In this document: one piece after another, positions 1 through 8,056 of the stretch
How positions within the stretch are numbered: position 1 is the stretch's first letter
How the letters are laid out: each line of letters opens with the position of its first letter
Program-made: the position numbers and the translations under genes
The notes under the pieces: model-generated
What the model saw: only the letters and a program-made list of their open reading frames with translations
Told to the model about the DNA's origin: nothing
Database searches by the model: none
NCBI RefSeq assembly: GCF_019139535.1
Contig: NZ_CP077073.1
Coordinates: 5,463,655 to 5,527,654, forward strand
Direction: 5' to 3'
Source: Pseudomonas muyukensis
GTDB lineage: Bacteria; Pseudomonadota; Gammaproteobacteria; Pseudomonadales; Pseudomonadaceae
DNA length: 64,000 nt

Positions 1-2
1 AG

Positions 3-863
3 CGGAGGGCCCATGACCTGCGCACTGCTTTTCTTGAGATGAAGGGTTTTTCCCGGGCCAATCTGATGTATATGCGCGCCTTTGCCGAGGCCTGTCCGGA
101 TGCGACAATTGTCCAACAGGCGGTTGAACAAATACCTCGTGGACACAACCTGATGCTGCGGCCCCGACTGAAGGCCCCACAGAAGTACTTGGCCTATGCC
201 CAGAGCGCCATTGCGAACGGCTGGTCGCGCAATGTGCTGAACATCCACATCGAAACCCATCTGCTGGAGCGCAGCGGCACGGCTGTCACCAACTTCGATG
301 TCAGCTTGCCAAAGGCGCAGTCTGACCTGGCCCGCGAGTCGTTGAAAGATCCGTATCGCTTTGACTTCCTTGGCCTTCGCGATGAGGCGCAGGAGCGCGA
401 TATCGAATATGCCCTAGTCAAACACATCACCGAGTTTCTGTTGGAACTGGGCGCAGGCTTTGCGTTTGTTGGGCGGGAGGTGCTGCTGGACGTAGGCGGC
501 GATGAGTTCTTTATCGACCTACTGTTCTACCACCTTAGGCTACGCTGCTATGTGGTGATCGAGCTCAAATCCGGTAAGTTCAAGCCCGAGCACCTGGGAC
601 ACCTTGGGGTTTATATGACGGCAGTGGATCGCCAGGTCAAAGGCGTGCAAGACCACCCCACCATCGGTCTTTTGCTCTGCAAGACCAAAAATAATATGGT
701 TGCCGAATATGCGCGGGGCGATAAGACCCAGCCCATGGGCATTGCCGAGTACAAATTGCTCGAATCTCTGCCTGCAGAATTGCAAACCAGCTTGCCCAGC
801 ATTGAACAGATCGAACGTGAACTGGCAAGCAACGGCACCCTCATGAAGGACGAAGCACAGTGA
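3..863 (+). CDS. DUF1016 (YhcG-type) PD-(D/E)XK nuclease, 5' end beyond window
   Basis: The frame is already open at base 3, so the true start lies upstream. Only the C-terminal part of a DUF1016/YhcG-family protein is visible (about 287 codons). The end of the N-terminal DUF1016 helical domain is seen (EMKGFSRANLMYMRAF), followed by a PD-(D/E)XK nuclease fold with an FFIDLLFYH strand and the catalytic-type VVIELKSGKF. YhcG proteins often sit in restriction and other defence loci; the family's nuclease role is known, its role here is inferred. The stop TGA overlaps the GTG start of the helicase gene by 4 bp, so the two are translationally coupled. A methylase or other partner could lie just upstream, out of view. 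Confidence 0.85.
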   Translation, partial: RRAHDLRTAFLEMKGFSRANLMYMRAFAEACPDATIVQQAVEQIPRGHNLMLRPRLKAPQKYLAYAQSAIANGWSRNVLNIHIETHLLERSGTAVTNFDVSLPKAQSDLARESLKDPYRFDFLGLRDEAQERDIEYALVKHITEFLLELGAGFAFVGREVLLDVGGDEFFIDLLFYHLRLRCYVVIELKSGKFKPEHLGHLGVYMTAVDRQVKGVQDHPTIGLLLCKTKNNMVAEYARGDKTQPMGIAEYKLLESLPAELQTSLPSIEQIERELASNGTLMKDEAQ

Positions 864-2974
864 CGAACACTACCAACCCAACCAACAGCTACACAGTGCC
901 GTCGGTATCCATTACTACAGCGCACACTGGGGCATCCAGCAAAGCCAATGAGCTAGGCATGCGTACCATGCAGGAACGTGCCTATACCAAGCGCGGAGAA
1001 CAGTACCTGCTGATCAAATCGCCACCCGCATCGGGCAAGTCTCGTGCCCTGATGTTTATCGCTCTGGACAAGCTGAATAACCAGGGCCTGCAACAGGTCA
1101 TCGTCGTTGTGCCTGAACGCTCTATTGGCGGTAGTTTCGCCGATGAGTCGTTGAGCCAGTATGGTTTCTACTGGGACTGGCAGGTGGTCCCGCAGTGGAA
1201 CCTGTGTAATGCCCCTGGCATCGATGAGCCGCGCGTGGCCAAGTCCAAGGTAGATGCCGTGCGCGCCTTCCTAGACAGCCGCGACAAGGTGCTGGTCTGC
1301 ACCCATGCCACCTTCCGCTTTGCTGTAGAAGAGCTGGGCATCGACGTTTTCGATAACCGCCTGATTGCCATCGACGAGTTCCACCACGTTTCAGCCAACC
1401 CAGACAACAAACTGGGTAGCCAACTGAGCGCGTTTATCAACCGCGACAAGGTGCATCTGGTTGCTATGACCGGTTCCTACTTCCGTGGTGACAGCGAGGC
1501 CGTACTGGCTCCGTCGGAAGAAAACAAATTTGAGACAGTGACGTATACCTACTACGAGCAGCTCAACGGCTATCGCTGGCTCAAGTCGCTGGATATTGGC
1601 TACTTCTTCTACACCGGCAGGTACGTGGATGCGGTGGCCAAGGTGCTGGACCCGTCACTGAAAACCATCGTCCACATTCCAAACGTAAATGCCCGCGAGA
1701 GCCTCAAGGACAAGGAGCGCGAGGTTAACGAGATCATGAGTGCGCTCGGCGAGTGGCAGGGTGTAGACCCGACCACGGGCTTTCACCTGATCAAAGCCAA
1801 AGATGGCCGTACGCTGAAAGTGGCCGATCTGGTAGATGACAGCGACCCAGCCAGGCGCTCCAAAGTGCTAAGCGCACTGAAAGACCCTACTCAGAAGAAC
1901 AACCGCGGCAACGTGGATGTTGTTATTGCGCTGGGCATGGCGAAGGAAGGCTTTGACTGGATCTGGTGCGAGCATGCGCTGACCATCGGCTACCGTTCGA
2001 GCCTGACCGAAATCGTGCAGATCATTGGCCGTGCCACCCGCGACGCCGAGGGTAAGGAGCGCTCGCGCTTCACCAACCTGATCGCCGAGCCTATGGCCGA
2101 TCAAGCTGCCGTTGCCGAGGCGGTGAACGATATGCTCAAGGCTATTTCAGCCAGCCTGCTGATGGAACAGGTGCTGGCCCCGCGTTATGAGTTCACTCCG
2201 AAAGACACCGGGCCGAAAGAGGGTTTCATTTATAACGGTGGCGAGGGCTACCAATTAGGTGGTACCAACCTGGGCGTGAATGAAACCACCGGTCAGTTCC
2301 ATGTTGAGATCAATGGCCTGACCCCACCGCAGAGCACAGAAGCCACGCGCATCTGCAAAGAAGATTTGAACGAAGTAGTTACCAGCTTCCTGCAGGACAA
2401 AACCGTCTTGGAGCGTGGGCTGTTCGACAAGGAAAACACCTTGCCGGAAGAGCTGACCCAACTGCGCATGGGCAAGATCGTGCGCGAGCGCTACCCCGAC
2501 TTGAGCGAGGTTGACCAGGAAGCCATTCGCCAACACGCCATCGCCGCCATGAACATTACTCAACAGGCCAAACTGGCTCTGGCGCAGACAGATGCTAACG
2601 GTAGCGACAACGTGCAAGGCAGCGCAGCGCTTCTGGATGGCGTGCGCAAGTTCGTTAACGTGCGCGAGCTGGACATCGACCTGATTGACCGCATCAGCCC
2701 CTTCGATGCGGCCTATGCAGTACTGGCGAAGGCGATGGATGAAAGATCCCTACGCCAGGTGCAGGCCAGCATTGCGGCCAAGAAGGTGAGCATCCCCGAG
2801 GATGAGGCGCGAGATCTGGCCAAGCGTGCTTTGCAGTTCAAGAACGAGCGTGGCCGCCTGCCTGATATCAACTCAGCCGACGCCTGGGAAAAGCGCATGG
2901 CTGAAGGCGTAGCCGCGTTGGCACGCTACCGTGCCCAGGCCAAAGCGACGCAGGGGGAATCCGCCAATGGCTGA
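860..2974 (+). CDS. DExH-box superfamily 2 helicase of a defence-type operon
   Basis: This 704-residue protein starts at a GTG overlapping the previous stop (GTGA), with AAGGAC about 10 bases upstream. Visible helicase motifs are Walker A SPPASGKS (K60), motif II IDEFHH (D172, E173, H175), motif III-like MTGS near residue 203 and motif VI QIIGRATRD (from residue 387). Together they give a complete two-RecA-domain SF2 core. The C-terminal 250 residues have no motif I recognise. It resembles the helicase subunits of type I/III-like restriction or stand-alone defence operons. It probably supplies ATP-driven DNA translocation or unwinding for the flanking nuclease-like proteins. Its stop overlaps the next gene by 8 bp. 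Confidence 0.85.
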   Translation: MTNTTNPTNSYTVPSVSITTAHTGASSKANELGMRTMQERAYTKRGEQYLLIKSPPASGKSRALMFIALDKLNNQGLQQVIVVVPERSIGGSFADESLSQYGFYWDWQVVPQWNLCNAPGIDEPRVAKSKVDAVRAFLDSRDKVLVCTHATFRFAVEELGIDVFDNRLIAIDEFHHVSANPDNKLGSQLSAFINRDKVHLVAMTGSYFRGDSEAVLAPSEENKFETVTYTYYEQLNGYRWLKSLDIGYFFYTGRYVDAVAKVLDPSLKTIVHIPNVNARESLKDKEREVNEIMSALGEWQGVDPTTGFHLIKAKDGRTLKVADLVDDSDPARRSKVLSALKDPTQKNNRGNVDVVIALGMAKEGFDWIWCEHALTIGYRSSLTEIVQIIGRATRDAEGKERSRFTNLIAEPMADQAAVAEAVNDMLKAISASLLMEQVLAPRYEFTPKDTGPKEGFIYNGGEGYQLGGTNLGVNETTGQFHVEINGLTPPQSTEATRICKEDLNEVVTSFLQDKTVLERGLFDKENTLPEELTQLRMGKIVRERYPDLSEVDQEAIRQHAIAAMNITQQAKLALAQTDANGSDNVQGSAALLDGVRKFVNVRELDIDLIDRISPFDAAYAVLAKAMDERSLRQVQASIAAKKVSIPEDEARDLAKRALQFKNERGRLPDINSADAWEKRMAEGVAALARYRAQAKATQGESANG

Positions 2975-4157
2975 AATGAACGATGACGACCTGCTGGATG
3001 CGCTGGGGGTAGAAGTCCCCCCGCTCAAGACAGTCACTCGGACCCCTCGTGAAGAACGCATCATCGCTGGCTTCGAGGACATTCAGCGCTTCTATCAGAC
3101 ACACGACCGCGCCCCACTGCATGGCGAAGACCGCGATATCTTCGAGCGCTTGTATGCCGTGCGCCTGGATCAGTTGCGCAAGCTGCCGGAAGCCCAAACC
3201 CTACTGGAAGGCCTGGATACTCACGGCCTACTGTCAGGCACTGTGGTCGCCGCAGTAAATGTAGATGACCTAGATGAGGACGCCTTGCTCGCCGAGCTGG
3301 GCATCGGCAGTGAGTCCGTCGACCAGGACGACATCACCGTGCTACGACATGTACGTTCCAGCGCGGCAATCAAGGAGGCAGAAGAAATTGCCGCTCGGAA
3401 CCCATGTAAAGACTTCGAGAAGTTCAAGCCGCTGTTTGATGAAGTAGAAGCAGGCCTCAAGCAAAAACTCTGGGTGACCAAGCCCTTTGGCAAGAACGCT
3501 AGCATTGAGGCCGGGAATTTCTTCATTCTGAGTGGTCTCATTGCCTATGTCGCCGAGATCGGCGACACCTACAAAACGCCGAATGCAGAAACAAATGGGC
3601 GTTTGCGCGTGATTTACTCCAATGAGACGGAAAGCGATCTACTGCTACGATCCCTACAACGGGCGCTTTACAAGGACAGTGACGGTCGTGCCGGATCTCG
3701 GCTCATCAAGGTAGATTCCGGCCCACTGTTCAGCGACATAGCAGAGCCGGACGACATAGAAAGCGGCACTATCTATGTGCTGCGCAGCCAGTCCAGCCAT
3801 CCCTTCGTAGTCGAGCACCGCGAGCTGATCCACAAGATCGGCGTGACCGGTGGCAAGGTGGAAACTCGCATCGCCGGGGCGGATAAAGACGCTACATACC
3901 TGCTGGCTGATGTGGAGGTGGTCGCTACTTACAAGTTACACAACCTGAACCGAACAAGGCTGGAGAACATCTTCCATCGCCTGTTCGGCGCGGCGCAGCT
4001 AGACTTGACCATCGAAGACCGCTTCGGCCATCCGGTCAAACCTAGGGAGTGGTTCCTGGTACCGCTACATGTGATCGATGAGGCGGTTCAGCGCATTCGG
4101 GATGGATCGATTACCGATTTCGCATATGACCCGCAAACGGCTCGCCTGATCGGCTAA
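2967..4157 (+). CDS. GIY-YIG/T5orf172-type nuclease-domain protein
   Basis: I place the start at 2967 (MAEMNDDD), not at the first in-frame ATG at 2931. A GGGGGA box precedes it and the start overlaps the helicase stop (ATGGCTGA), giving 396 residues. The N-terminal 130 residues are acidic and helical. The last 140 residues carry a GIY-YIG-like core: GTIYVLRSQ, then HKIGVTGG with ETRIAGA, then LENIFHRLF and REWF. This arrangement is known from T5orf172/Mug113-type domains. Helicase and GIY-YIG gene pairs recur in bacterial defence loci (recalled, not searched). The third gene of the operon, it probably cleaves or binds the nucleic acid handled by the helicase. No further gene of the operon follows. 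Confidence 0.75.
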   Translation: MAEMNDDDLLDALGVEVPPLKTVTRTPREERIIAGFEDIQRFYQTHDRAPLHGEDRDIFERLYAVRLDQLRKLPEAQTLLEGLDTHGLLSGTVVAAVNVDDLDEDALLAELGIGSESVDQDDITVLRHVRSSAAIKEAEEIAARNPCKDFEKFKPLFDEVEAGLKQKLWVTKPFGKNASIEAGNFFILSGLIAYVAEIGDTYKTPNAETNGRLRVIYSNETESDLLLRSLQRALYKDSDGRAGSRLIKVDSGPLFSDIAEPDDIESGTIYVLRSQSSHPFVVEHRELIHKIGVTGGKVETRIAGADKDATYLLADVEVVATYKLHNLNRTRLENIFHRLFGAAQLDLTIEDRFGHPVKPREWFLVPLHVIDEAVQRIRDGSITDFAYDPQTARLIG

Positions 4158-4390
4158 AGCGCAGCTAAATCGGGATGATCAAATCCGGGCGGAAGCCAGT
4201 CTCTTCGCCCGGATACCCCTCGGATTACAAACTACACGGGGTGCCCGCTACGTCAAAGTTGACGGCGGGGTGCGAATGCCCACGCACCCATAGCGCCATC
4301 TCTGTCCGCCCCTATAAGGCTTTCCCAGCGATGGCATATGCGCATCCATGTGAGGCCGCCATGCAGGCTCGTGGACAATTTCAGCGCGAC
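4158..4390. other. Intergenic stretch between defence operon and gene remnant
   Basis: I see no convincing gene here. The plus-strand frame from 4175 to 4429 is low in complexity, lacks a good ribosome binding site and has no recognisable motif. An inverted pair (CCGGGCGGAAG near 4186, CTCTTCGCCCGG near 4200) just downstream of the GIY-YIG gene could act as a weak transcription terminator, but there is no T-run. Confidence 0.4.
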
Positions 4391-4590
4391 TTAACCTACG
4401 TTAGCCTCGACCAGTCGCAAAGGAGATGACGGTACATCCAGCATGTACTGCCTGGTCGCCATCTCTGCCGTAAGCCCGGTAGCTGTCAAAACCCGTTTCC
4501 AGGTACCGTAATCCAGGAGATTGATCGCCCTCTGTACCAGCATAGGCAACGCCATAGGGATCAACTCGTCAAACTCTTCGTGCTTCGTGA
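4391..4590 (-). pseudogene. C-terminal remnant of an unrecognised gene, cut by the IS66 element
   Basis: On the minus strand an open frame runs out of the left end of the insertion sequence and continues for about 66 codons to a stop at 4391, including ALPMLVQRAINLLDYGTWKR and a final LVEANVG. The composition looks protein-like, but I do not recognise the family. Its 5' part is missing: the codons upstream of 4590 belong to the IS terminus, and no matching N-terminal part is found on the other side of the element. This points to a gene truncated by insertion plus loss of the adjoining DNA. Confidence 0.4.
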
Positions 4591-4612
4591 GTAAGCGCTC
4601 CATGAACCCCAC
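4591..4612 (+). repeat. IS66 left terminal inverted repeat
   Basis: GTAAGCGCTCCATGAACCCC plus AC; complementary to the right terminus at 20 of 22 positions. Confidence 0.9.
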
Positions 4613-4675
4613 ATTCAAAGCGCTTAGCTGATCTCCGATGCTGTGCTCCCGATTTCTTTCTGGAGCCCGCACGCC

Positions 4676-5035
4676 ATGATGCGTCCCGACGCTAAAGTCG
4701 AAAAAGTCTATCTCTACCCCAAGCCAGTCGACTTCCGAAAGTCCATTGACGGTCTGGCCGCACTGGTTGAACTGGATATCAAAGTGGCGGTGTTCGACCC
4801 CGTGCTCTTCGTGTTTCTCAACAAAACGCGAAACCGCGTGAAGATCCTGTATTGGGAGCGAAACGGCTTCTGCCTCTGGCTCAAGCGTCTCGACTCGGAA
4901 CGCTTCAAAACATCGCCAGACCCCACCGACGAGGCCATTGTCCTGACCGTCCAGGAACTCAATTGGCTACTCGACGGCTTTGACCTCTGGCGTAACCGCC
5001 CACATCAAGTTCTGACGCCTCGCTACGTCGCCTGA
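4676..5035 (+). CDS. tnpB: IS66-family accessory protein TnpB
   Basis: This 119-residue protein has the hallmark TnpB signature KVYLYPKPVDFRKSIDGLAA near the N-terminus, then VFLNKTRNRVKILYWERNGF and a C-terminal LLDGFDLWR. The start at 4676 (ATGATGCGTCCC) follows a TGGAG box about 11 bases upstream. The longer in-frame start at 4643 lacks both a ribosome binding site and family similarity. TnpB is required with TnpC for IS66 transposition, although its biochemical role is not settled. It ends 18 bp before tnpC and looks full length. Confidence 0.92.
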   Translation: MMRPDAKVEKVYLYPKPVDFRKSIDGLAALVELDIKVAVFDPVLFVFLNKTRNRVKILYWERNGFCLWLKRLDSERFKTSPDPTDEAIVLTVQELNWLLDGFDLWRNRPHQVLTPRYVA

Positions 5036-5053
5036 TCCAGTATAATCCGCGGC

Positions 5054-6586
5054 ATGATTTCCATGCCCGACACCCTCCCTGACGATCCGGTTTTGCTCAA
5101 GCAACTGCTTGAGCAGATGATCAATGAGCGCGCGTCTGATAAGGGCAAGATCGTTCATCTGGAAGAAGAGGTGGCGCTGTTACGCCAGCGGTTGTTTGGC
5201 CGCAAGACCGAACAGACCAGCGATTCGGCTACGCCGCAACTCCCTCTGTTTGACGAAGCAGAAAGCCTGGCAGAACCGGCCGACGAGGCTTCGGAAGAAG
5301 AAGTTGTTGCACCAGGCAAACGCCGTGGCAAACGCAAGCCGCTGCCCAATGATCTGCCGCGTGTCGAGGTCATTCATGAACTGCCTGAGCATGAACTGAC
5401 GTGTGCATGCGGCTGCCGCAAGCATGCCATTGGCGAAGAAGTCAGCGAGCAGCTTGAAATCGTCCCGATGCAAATTCGGGTCATCAAGCACATCCGCAAG
5501 GTTTATGGTTGCCGCGACTGCGAGTCAGCGCCGGTGACTGCGGATAAACCCGCTCAGATGATCGAAAAAAGCATGGCCAGCCCCAGCGTGCTGGCGATGT
5601 TGCTGACCACCAAATACGTGGACGGCCTGCCACTTCATCGTTTCGAGAAAGTGCTCGGACGCCACGGCATCGATATCTCGCGTCAAACCCTGGCACGTTG
5701 GGTCATCCAATGCGGCGAGCACTTTCAGCCGCTGCTGAACCTGATGCGCGACAGCCTGTTGAATAGCCGCATCATTCATTGCGATGAAACTCGAGTCCAG
5801 GTTCTGAAAGAGCCTGATCGAGAAGCCAGTAGCCAATCCTGGATGTGGGTACAAACCGGCGGCCCGCCTGACAGGCCGGTGATTCTTTTTGATTACTCCA
5901 CCAGCCGAGCGCAGGAGGTACCGACTCGCCTGCTGGATGGGTATCGCGGCTATGTGATGACCGACGATTATGCTGGCTATAACACCCTCGGCGCGCAGGA
6001 AGGGGTCGAGCGCCTGGGCTGCTGGGCCCATGCGCGGCGTAAGTTCGTCGAAGCACAAAAAGTACAACCCAAGGGCAAGACCGGACGCGCTGACATCGCG
6101 CTGAACCTGATCAACAAGCTCTATGGTGTCGAGCGCGACTTGAAGGACAGCAGTGATGAAGATCGTAAGGCTGCCCGTATGGAGCGCAGCGTGCTATTGC
6201 TGAGTCAGCTGAAAAGCTGGGTAGAGAAAACGCAGCCTCAGGTGACGACGCAGAATGCGCTGGGCAAGGCCATCGGCTATCTGGCCAGCAACTGGAGCAA
6301 GTTGGAGCGCTACGTCGAGCATGGCTACTTGCCGATCGACAACAACGCTGCCGAGCGCGCCATTCGCCCGTTTGTCATCGGGAGAAAGAACGGGCTCTTC
6401 AGTGACACGCCAAAAGGCGCCACTGCCAGCGCACAGCTTTACAGCCTGGTCGAAACGGCCAAAGCCAACGGCCAGGAGCCCTATGCGTGGCTGCGCCACG
6501 CACTGGAGCGCCTGCCGCAAGCGTCATCAGTTGAAGATTACGAAGCCCTGCTGCCGTGGAACTGTTCGCCGCGATCACCTAGCTGA
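5054..6586 (+). CDS. tnpC: IS66-family DDE transposase TnpC
   Basis: This 510-residue transposase catalyses cutting and joining of the element's ends. In order: an N-terminal coiled-coil/leucine-zipper segment (about residues 10-55, ending in RLFGRKTEQ), a zinc-binding [17 protein letters not shown] block with a later GCRDC, and a DDE catalytic core. The core residues are D244 ([11 protein letters not shown]), D304 or D305 (MTDDYAGYN) and E434 ([11 protein letters not shown]). The C-terminal LPHAL-like domain ([11 protein letters not shown]) is also present. The frame is intact, so the copy may be active. It lies 18 bp downstream of tnpB. Confidence 0.95.
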   Translation: MISMPDTLPDDPVLLKQLLEQMINERASDKGKIVHLEEEVALLRQRLFGRKTEQTSDSATPQLPLFDEAESLAEPADEASEEEVVAPGKRRGKRKPLPNDLPRVEVIHELPEHELTCACGCRKHAIGEEVSEQLEIVPMQIRVIKHIRKVYGCRDCESAPVTADKPAQMIEKSMASPSVLAMLLTTKYVDGLPLHRFEKVLGRHGIDISRQTLARWVIQCGEHFQPLLNLMRDSLLNSRIIHCDETRVQVLKEPDREASSQSWMWVQTGGPPDRPVILFDYSTSRAQEVPTRLLDGYRGYVMTDDYAGYNTLGAQEGVERLGCWAHARRKFVEAQKVQPKGKTGRADIALNLINKLYGVERDLKDSSDEDRKAARMERSVLLLSQLKSWVEKTQPQVTTQNALGKAIGYLASNWSKLERYVEHGYLPIDNNAAERAIRPFVIGRKNGLFSDTPKGATASAQLYSLVETAKANGQEPYAWLRHALERLPQASSVEDYEALLPWNCSPRSPS

Positions 6587-6607
6587 TCCCAGCCCATCTT
6601 TGGTCAG

Positions 6608-6629
6608 GTGGGGTTTGTGGAGCGCTTAC
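6608..6629 (-). repeat. IS66 right terminal inverted repeat
   Basis: Read from outside inwards on the minus strand it begins GTAAGCGCTCCACAAACCCC. It abuts base 6630, the first base of an attC-like core site. Confidence 0.9.
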
Positions 6630-6715
6630 GCCTAAAAAGCGAGAACTCTACGGAAAAACGGGCTTCCAGAGGCTTCGGTGAGATTTAAAAGGTTTTCATA
6701 CAGAACCGGTTAGAC
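6630..6715 (-). repeat. attC-like cassette recombination site 1
   Basis: On the minus strand this 86-bp block begins with GTCTAAC (fits RYYYAAC, 6715-6709), which contains the TAA stop of the HEPN-like gene. It ends with TTTAGGC (6636-6630), one base off the GTTRRRY core. The arms are partly complementary (TTCTGTATGAAAACC against the complement of the right arm). Overlap of the stop codon with the outer core is typical of integron gene cassettes. The IS66 right end lies immediately next to the core. Assigned by architecture only. Confidence 0.5.
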
Positions 6716-7369
6716 CACATACGCGGACCGCCAAGCCGAGAGTTGTGCCTTGAATGGCTGCATCCGGAGGTATGCCCGCTTTGACAAGTCCAATTGGTAC
6801 TTTAAGCTCTTTCTAATCTCTGCGTGAATGTGTATCGCATTGCGCGCTTCATAGAACTCGATCAGCTCATCCTTGAGCCAAGGCTCAATCATTCCAAGCG
6901 CGGCAGCACATTCGGCTTTCTTGTCGAATCGGACCTTGGTGTCATCAGTCCTCCCAACGGCCTCATACGTAGGGATGATCTTCTTTCCATCGTGTTCAAG
7001 ATACTTCTCAAGCAACGCGAGGCTAGCCGGCGGAATTGAAATCTGCTTCTTCGTGGGGAACTCCGTAAGAGCGACAACTCGTGGTTCTGTACCAAGAAAA
7101 TCAAAGAGCAAGTAATGAAGTACTGCTTCGTAAATGGAAGCATATGACATTACTTGCAGCCGTATCTGTGATCGCAGCATCCAGTCATCGGCTTCAAGCC
7201 CTTCCAGGATTTTGTAGATATAGCGCGTAGAGATAAACTCCTCACCAAGGCGTTGAGCAAGAGTCGCGTCACCAATGAAGTCGAAGTACGCGGTATGCCA
7301 AGCCTCGTCGGCAACGTGCGCTGAAACATATGCATTAATAGTTTTCTGAATTTCTGCATCGAATGCCAT
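6710..7369 (-). CDS. HEPN-motif protein, probable cassette-borne RNase toxin or defence factor
   Basis: This 219-residue protein starts at ATG 7369 (MAFDAEIQ), preceded by AGGGAAAG. The upstream in-frame ATG would run into the recombination site. Near the C-terminus it carries EARNAIHIHAE (R176, N177, H180, H182). This fits the R-x4-6-H motif of HEPN ribonucleases, and the surrounding helices (LIEFYEARNAI) look like HEPN helix 4. Known HEPN proteins act as RNases in toxin-antitoxin and abortive-infection systems; activity here is inferred from the motif alone. The gene begins 18 bases after one attC-like core and its stop codon lies inside the next one. It has the layout of a single-gene cassette, without an obvious antitoxin. 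Confidence 0.6.
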   Translation of the reverse strand: MAFDAEIQKTINAYVSAHVADEAWHTAYFDFIGDATLAQRLGEEFISTRYIYKILEGLEADDWMLRSQIRLQVMSYASIYEAVLHYLLFDFLGTEPRVVALTEFPTKKQISIPPASLALLEKYLEHDGKKIIPTYEAVGRTDDTKVRFDKKAECAAALGMIEPWLKDELIEFYEARNAIHIHAEIRKSLKYQLDLSKRAYLRMQPFKAQLSAWRSAYVV

Positions 7370-7386
7370 GGACTTTCCCTGTTGTG

Positions 7387-7471
7387 GTCTAACGCTGGAG
7401 GTAGCCAGCGCGGGGGACACCCAATCGGCACAGCCGCTGGGCGTCCGCTTGATCGAAGGATTAGGTTAAAT
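7387..7471 (-). repeat. attC-like cassette recombination site 2 (best example)
   Basis: On the minus strand this 85-bp site runs from ATTTAAC (RYYYAAC) to GTTAGAC (GTTRRRY, a perfect core). In between, GGACGCCCA pairs with TGGGTGTCC, flanked by GCGG/CCGC and capped by an inner CGGC-TGT-GCCG hairpin. This is a long imperfect inverted repeat with non-pairing spacers, as expected of a folded attC. The stop codon of the upstream frame lies at its left core, and the HEPN-like gene starts 18 bases past its right core. Confidence 0.65.
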
Positions 7472-7859
7472 AGGCATAACCACCGAGCCGGGCAATTGTG
7501 AAAGCTACGAAATCTCCAACAACTCTCGGATCGTCAGTAGAAATTACGCCCTCGATCGTTAAGAGGCCACAATCGACGATGACGGGATTTATGGAAGCAA
7601 TTATTCCAAATATCCGATTTCGTCATCCACCCAACTGCTCGACTCCAACTTTCTGGCTTGGATTACCCGAAAAAATTTCGTCACAAGGCTCCTCATCATC
7701 AAGGAGCGGGCTAAATGCAAACTCGAAGTCAGCATCGGGACTTGGTATGTTTCTCTCGTCGACCCTGAACTCATTCTTTACACACAAACATGTGCTGTCA
7801 ATCTCAATTTTTGCTTCAAGACAAGGGCCATCAGTCGAAATAAAGCGTGCAAGAGGCAT
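7461..7859 (-). pseudogene. Small cassette gene of unknown family interrupted by an in-frame TGA
   Basis: From ATG 7859 (MPLARFISTDGPCLEAKIEI) the frame runs 78 codons to TGA at 7625-7623. It then continues in the same frame for 53 sense codons (RNRIFGIIASINPVIVDCG, then DFVAFTIARLGGYAYLT) to TAA at 7461. Both halves look coding: balanced composition, acidic first half, hydrophobic second half. The simplest reading is a 132-codon gene with one nonsense change, perhaps TGG to TGA after LGG. I do not recognise the family; size and tone recall small immunity-type proteins, but that is a guess. It sits between two attC-like sites, with the start about 10 bases after one and the stop inside the next. 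Confidence 0.5.
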
Positions 7860-7864
7860 AAGCA

Positions 7865-7949
7865 ACCTAACGATTAAGCTAAGGGATGGCGGAACGCCGC
7901 CTCAGCGAACGAAGTGAGCGATTTGAGCGATTTGAGCGATTTTTTATAC
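7865..7949 (-). repeat. attC-like cassette recombination site 3
   Basis: This 85-bp minus-strand block ends in GTTAGGT (perfect GTTRRRY, 7871-7865) and starts at GTATAAA (degenerate outer core, 7949-7943), which holds the stop of a 29-codon frame. The centre folds as GGCGG-CGTT-CCGCC. The outer arm is disturbed by three tandem copies of a 9-bp unit, so this site is less certain than site 2. Confidence 0.45.
7916..7942 (+). repeat. Three tandem copies of GAGCGATTT
   Basis: Exact 9-bp units at 7916-7924, 7925-7933 and 7934-7942, followed by TTTTTATA. They lie within the left arm of attC-like site 3 and probably arose by slippage. Confidence 0.9.
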
Positions 7950-8033
7950 ACTGCCGAGAATTTGAACTGTAGCTTGGAGCAAAATTGAAACTGCGGCGAA
8001 AAAGCACCGGCGGCATTCCATTTTAGCTTCCAT
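7944..8033 (-). CDS. Possible 29-residue cassette ORF
   Basis: Minus-strand ATG at 8033 follows AGGAG with a 9-base spacer and encodes MEAKMECRRCFFAAVSILLQ and nine more residues before TAA. It has a short basic, cysteine-containing head and a hydrophobic tail that could insert in a membrane. The stop lies in the outer core of attC-like site 3, mirroring the other two cassette genes. Too short to assign; it may be a chance frame. Confidence 0.3.
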   Translation of the reverse strand: MEAKMECRRCFFAAVSILLQATVQILGSV

Positions 8034-8056
8034 GGCACCGCACTCCTAATGAATTG

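Larger units (their letters stand above)
4591..6629 (+). mobile_element. IS66-family insertion sequence (tnpB + tnpC), about 2.04 kb
   Basis: The element is bounded by 22-bp imperfect terminal inverted repeats matching at 20 of 22 positions: left 4591-4612, right 6608-6629, both starting GTAAGCGCTCCA or GTAAGCGCTCCAC when read inwards. It encodes TnpB and TnpC in order on the plus strand. The tnpA accessory gene found in many IS66 elements is absent: only about 60 bp separate the left repeat from tnpB. IS66 elements normally leave 8-bp target duplications. Here the flanks are cttcgtga (left) and gcctaaaa (right) and do not match. This implies a deletion or rearrangement next to the element after insertion. 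Confidence 0.92.

Noticed and set aside
4175-4429. 84-codon plus-strand frame before the IS66 element
   Set aside because: Unconvincing composition and no start signal.
7498-7917. 139-codon plus-strand frame
   Set aside because: Overlaps the minus-strand cassette gene, which has a better start, composition and position relative to the attC-like sites.
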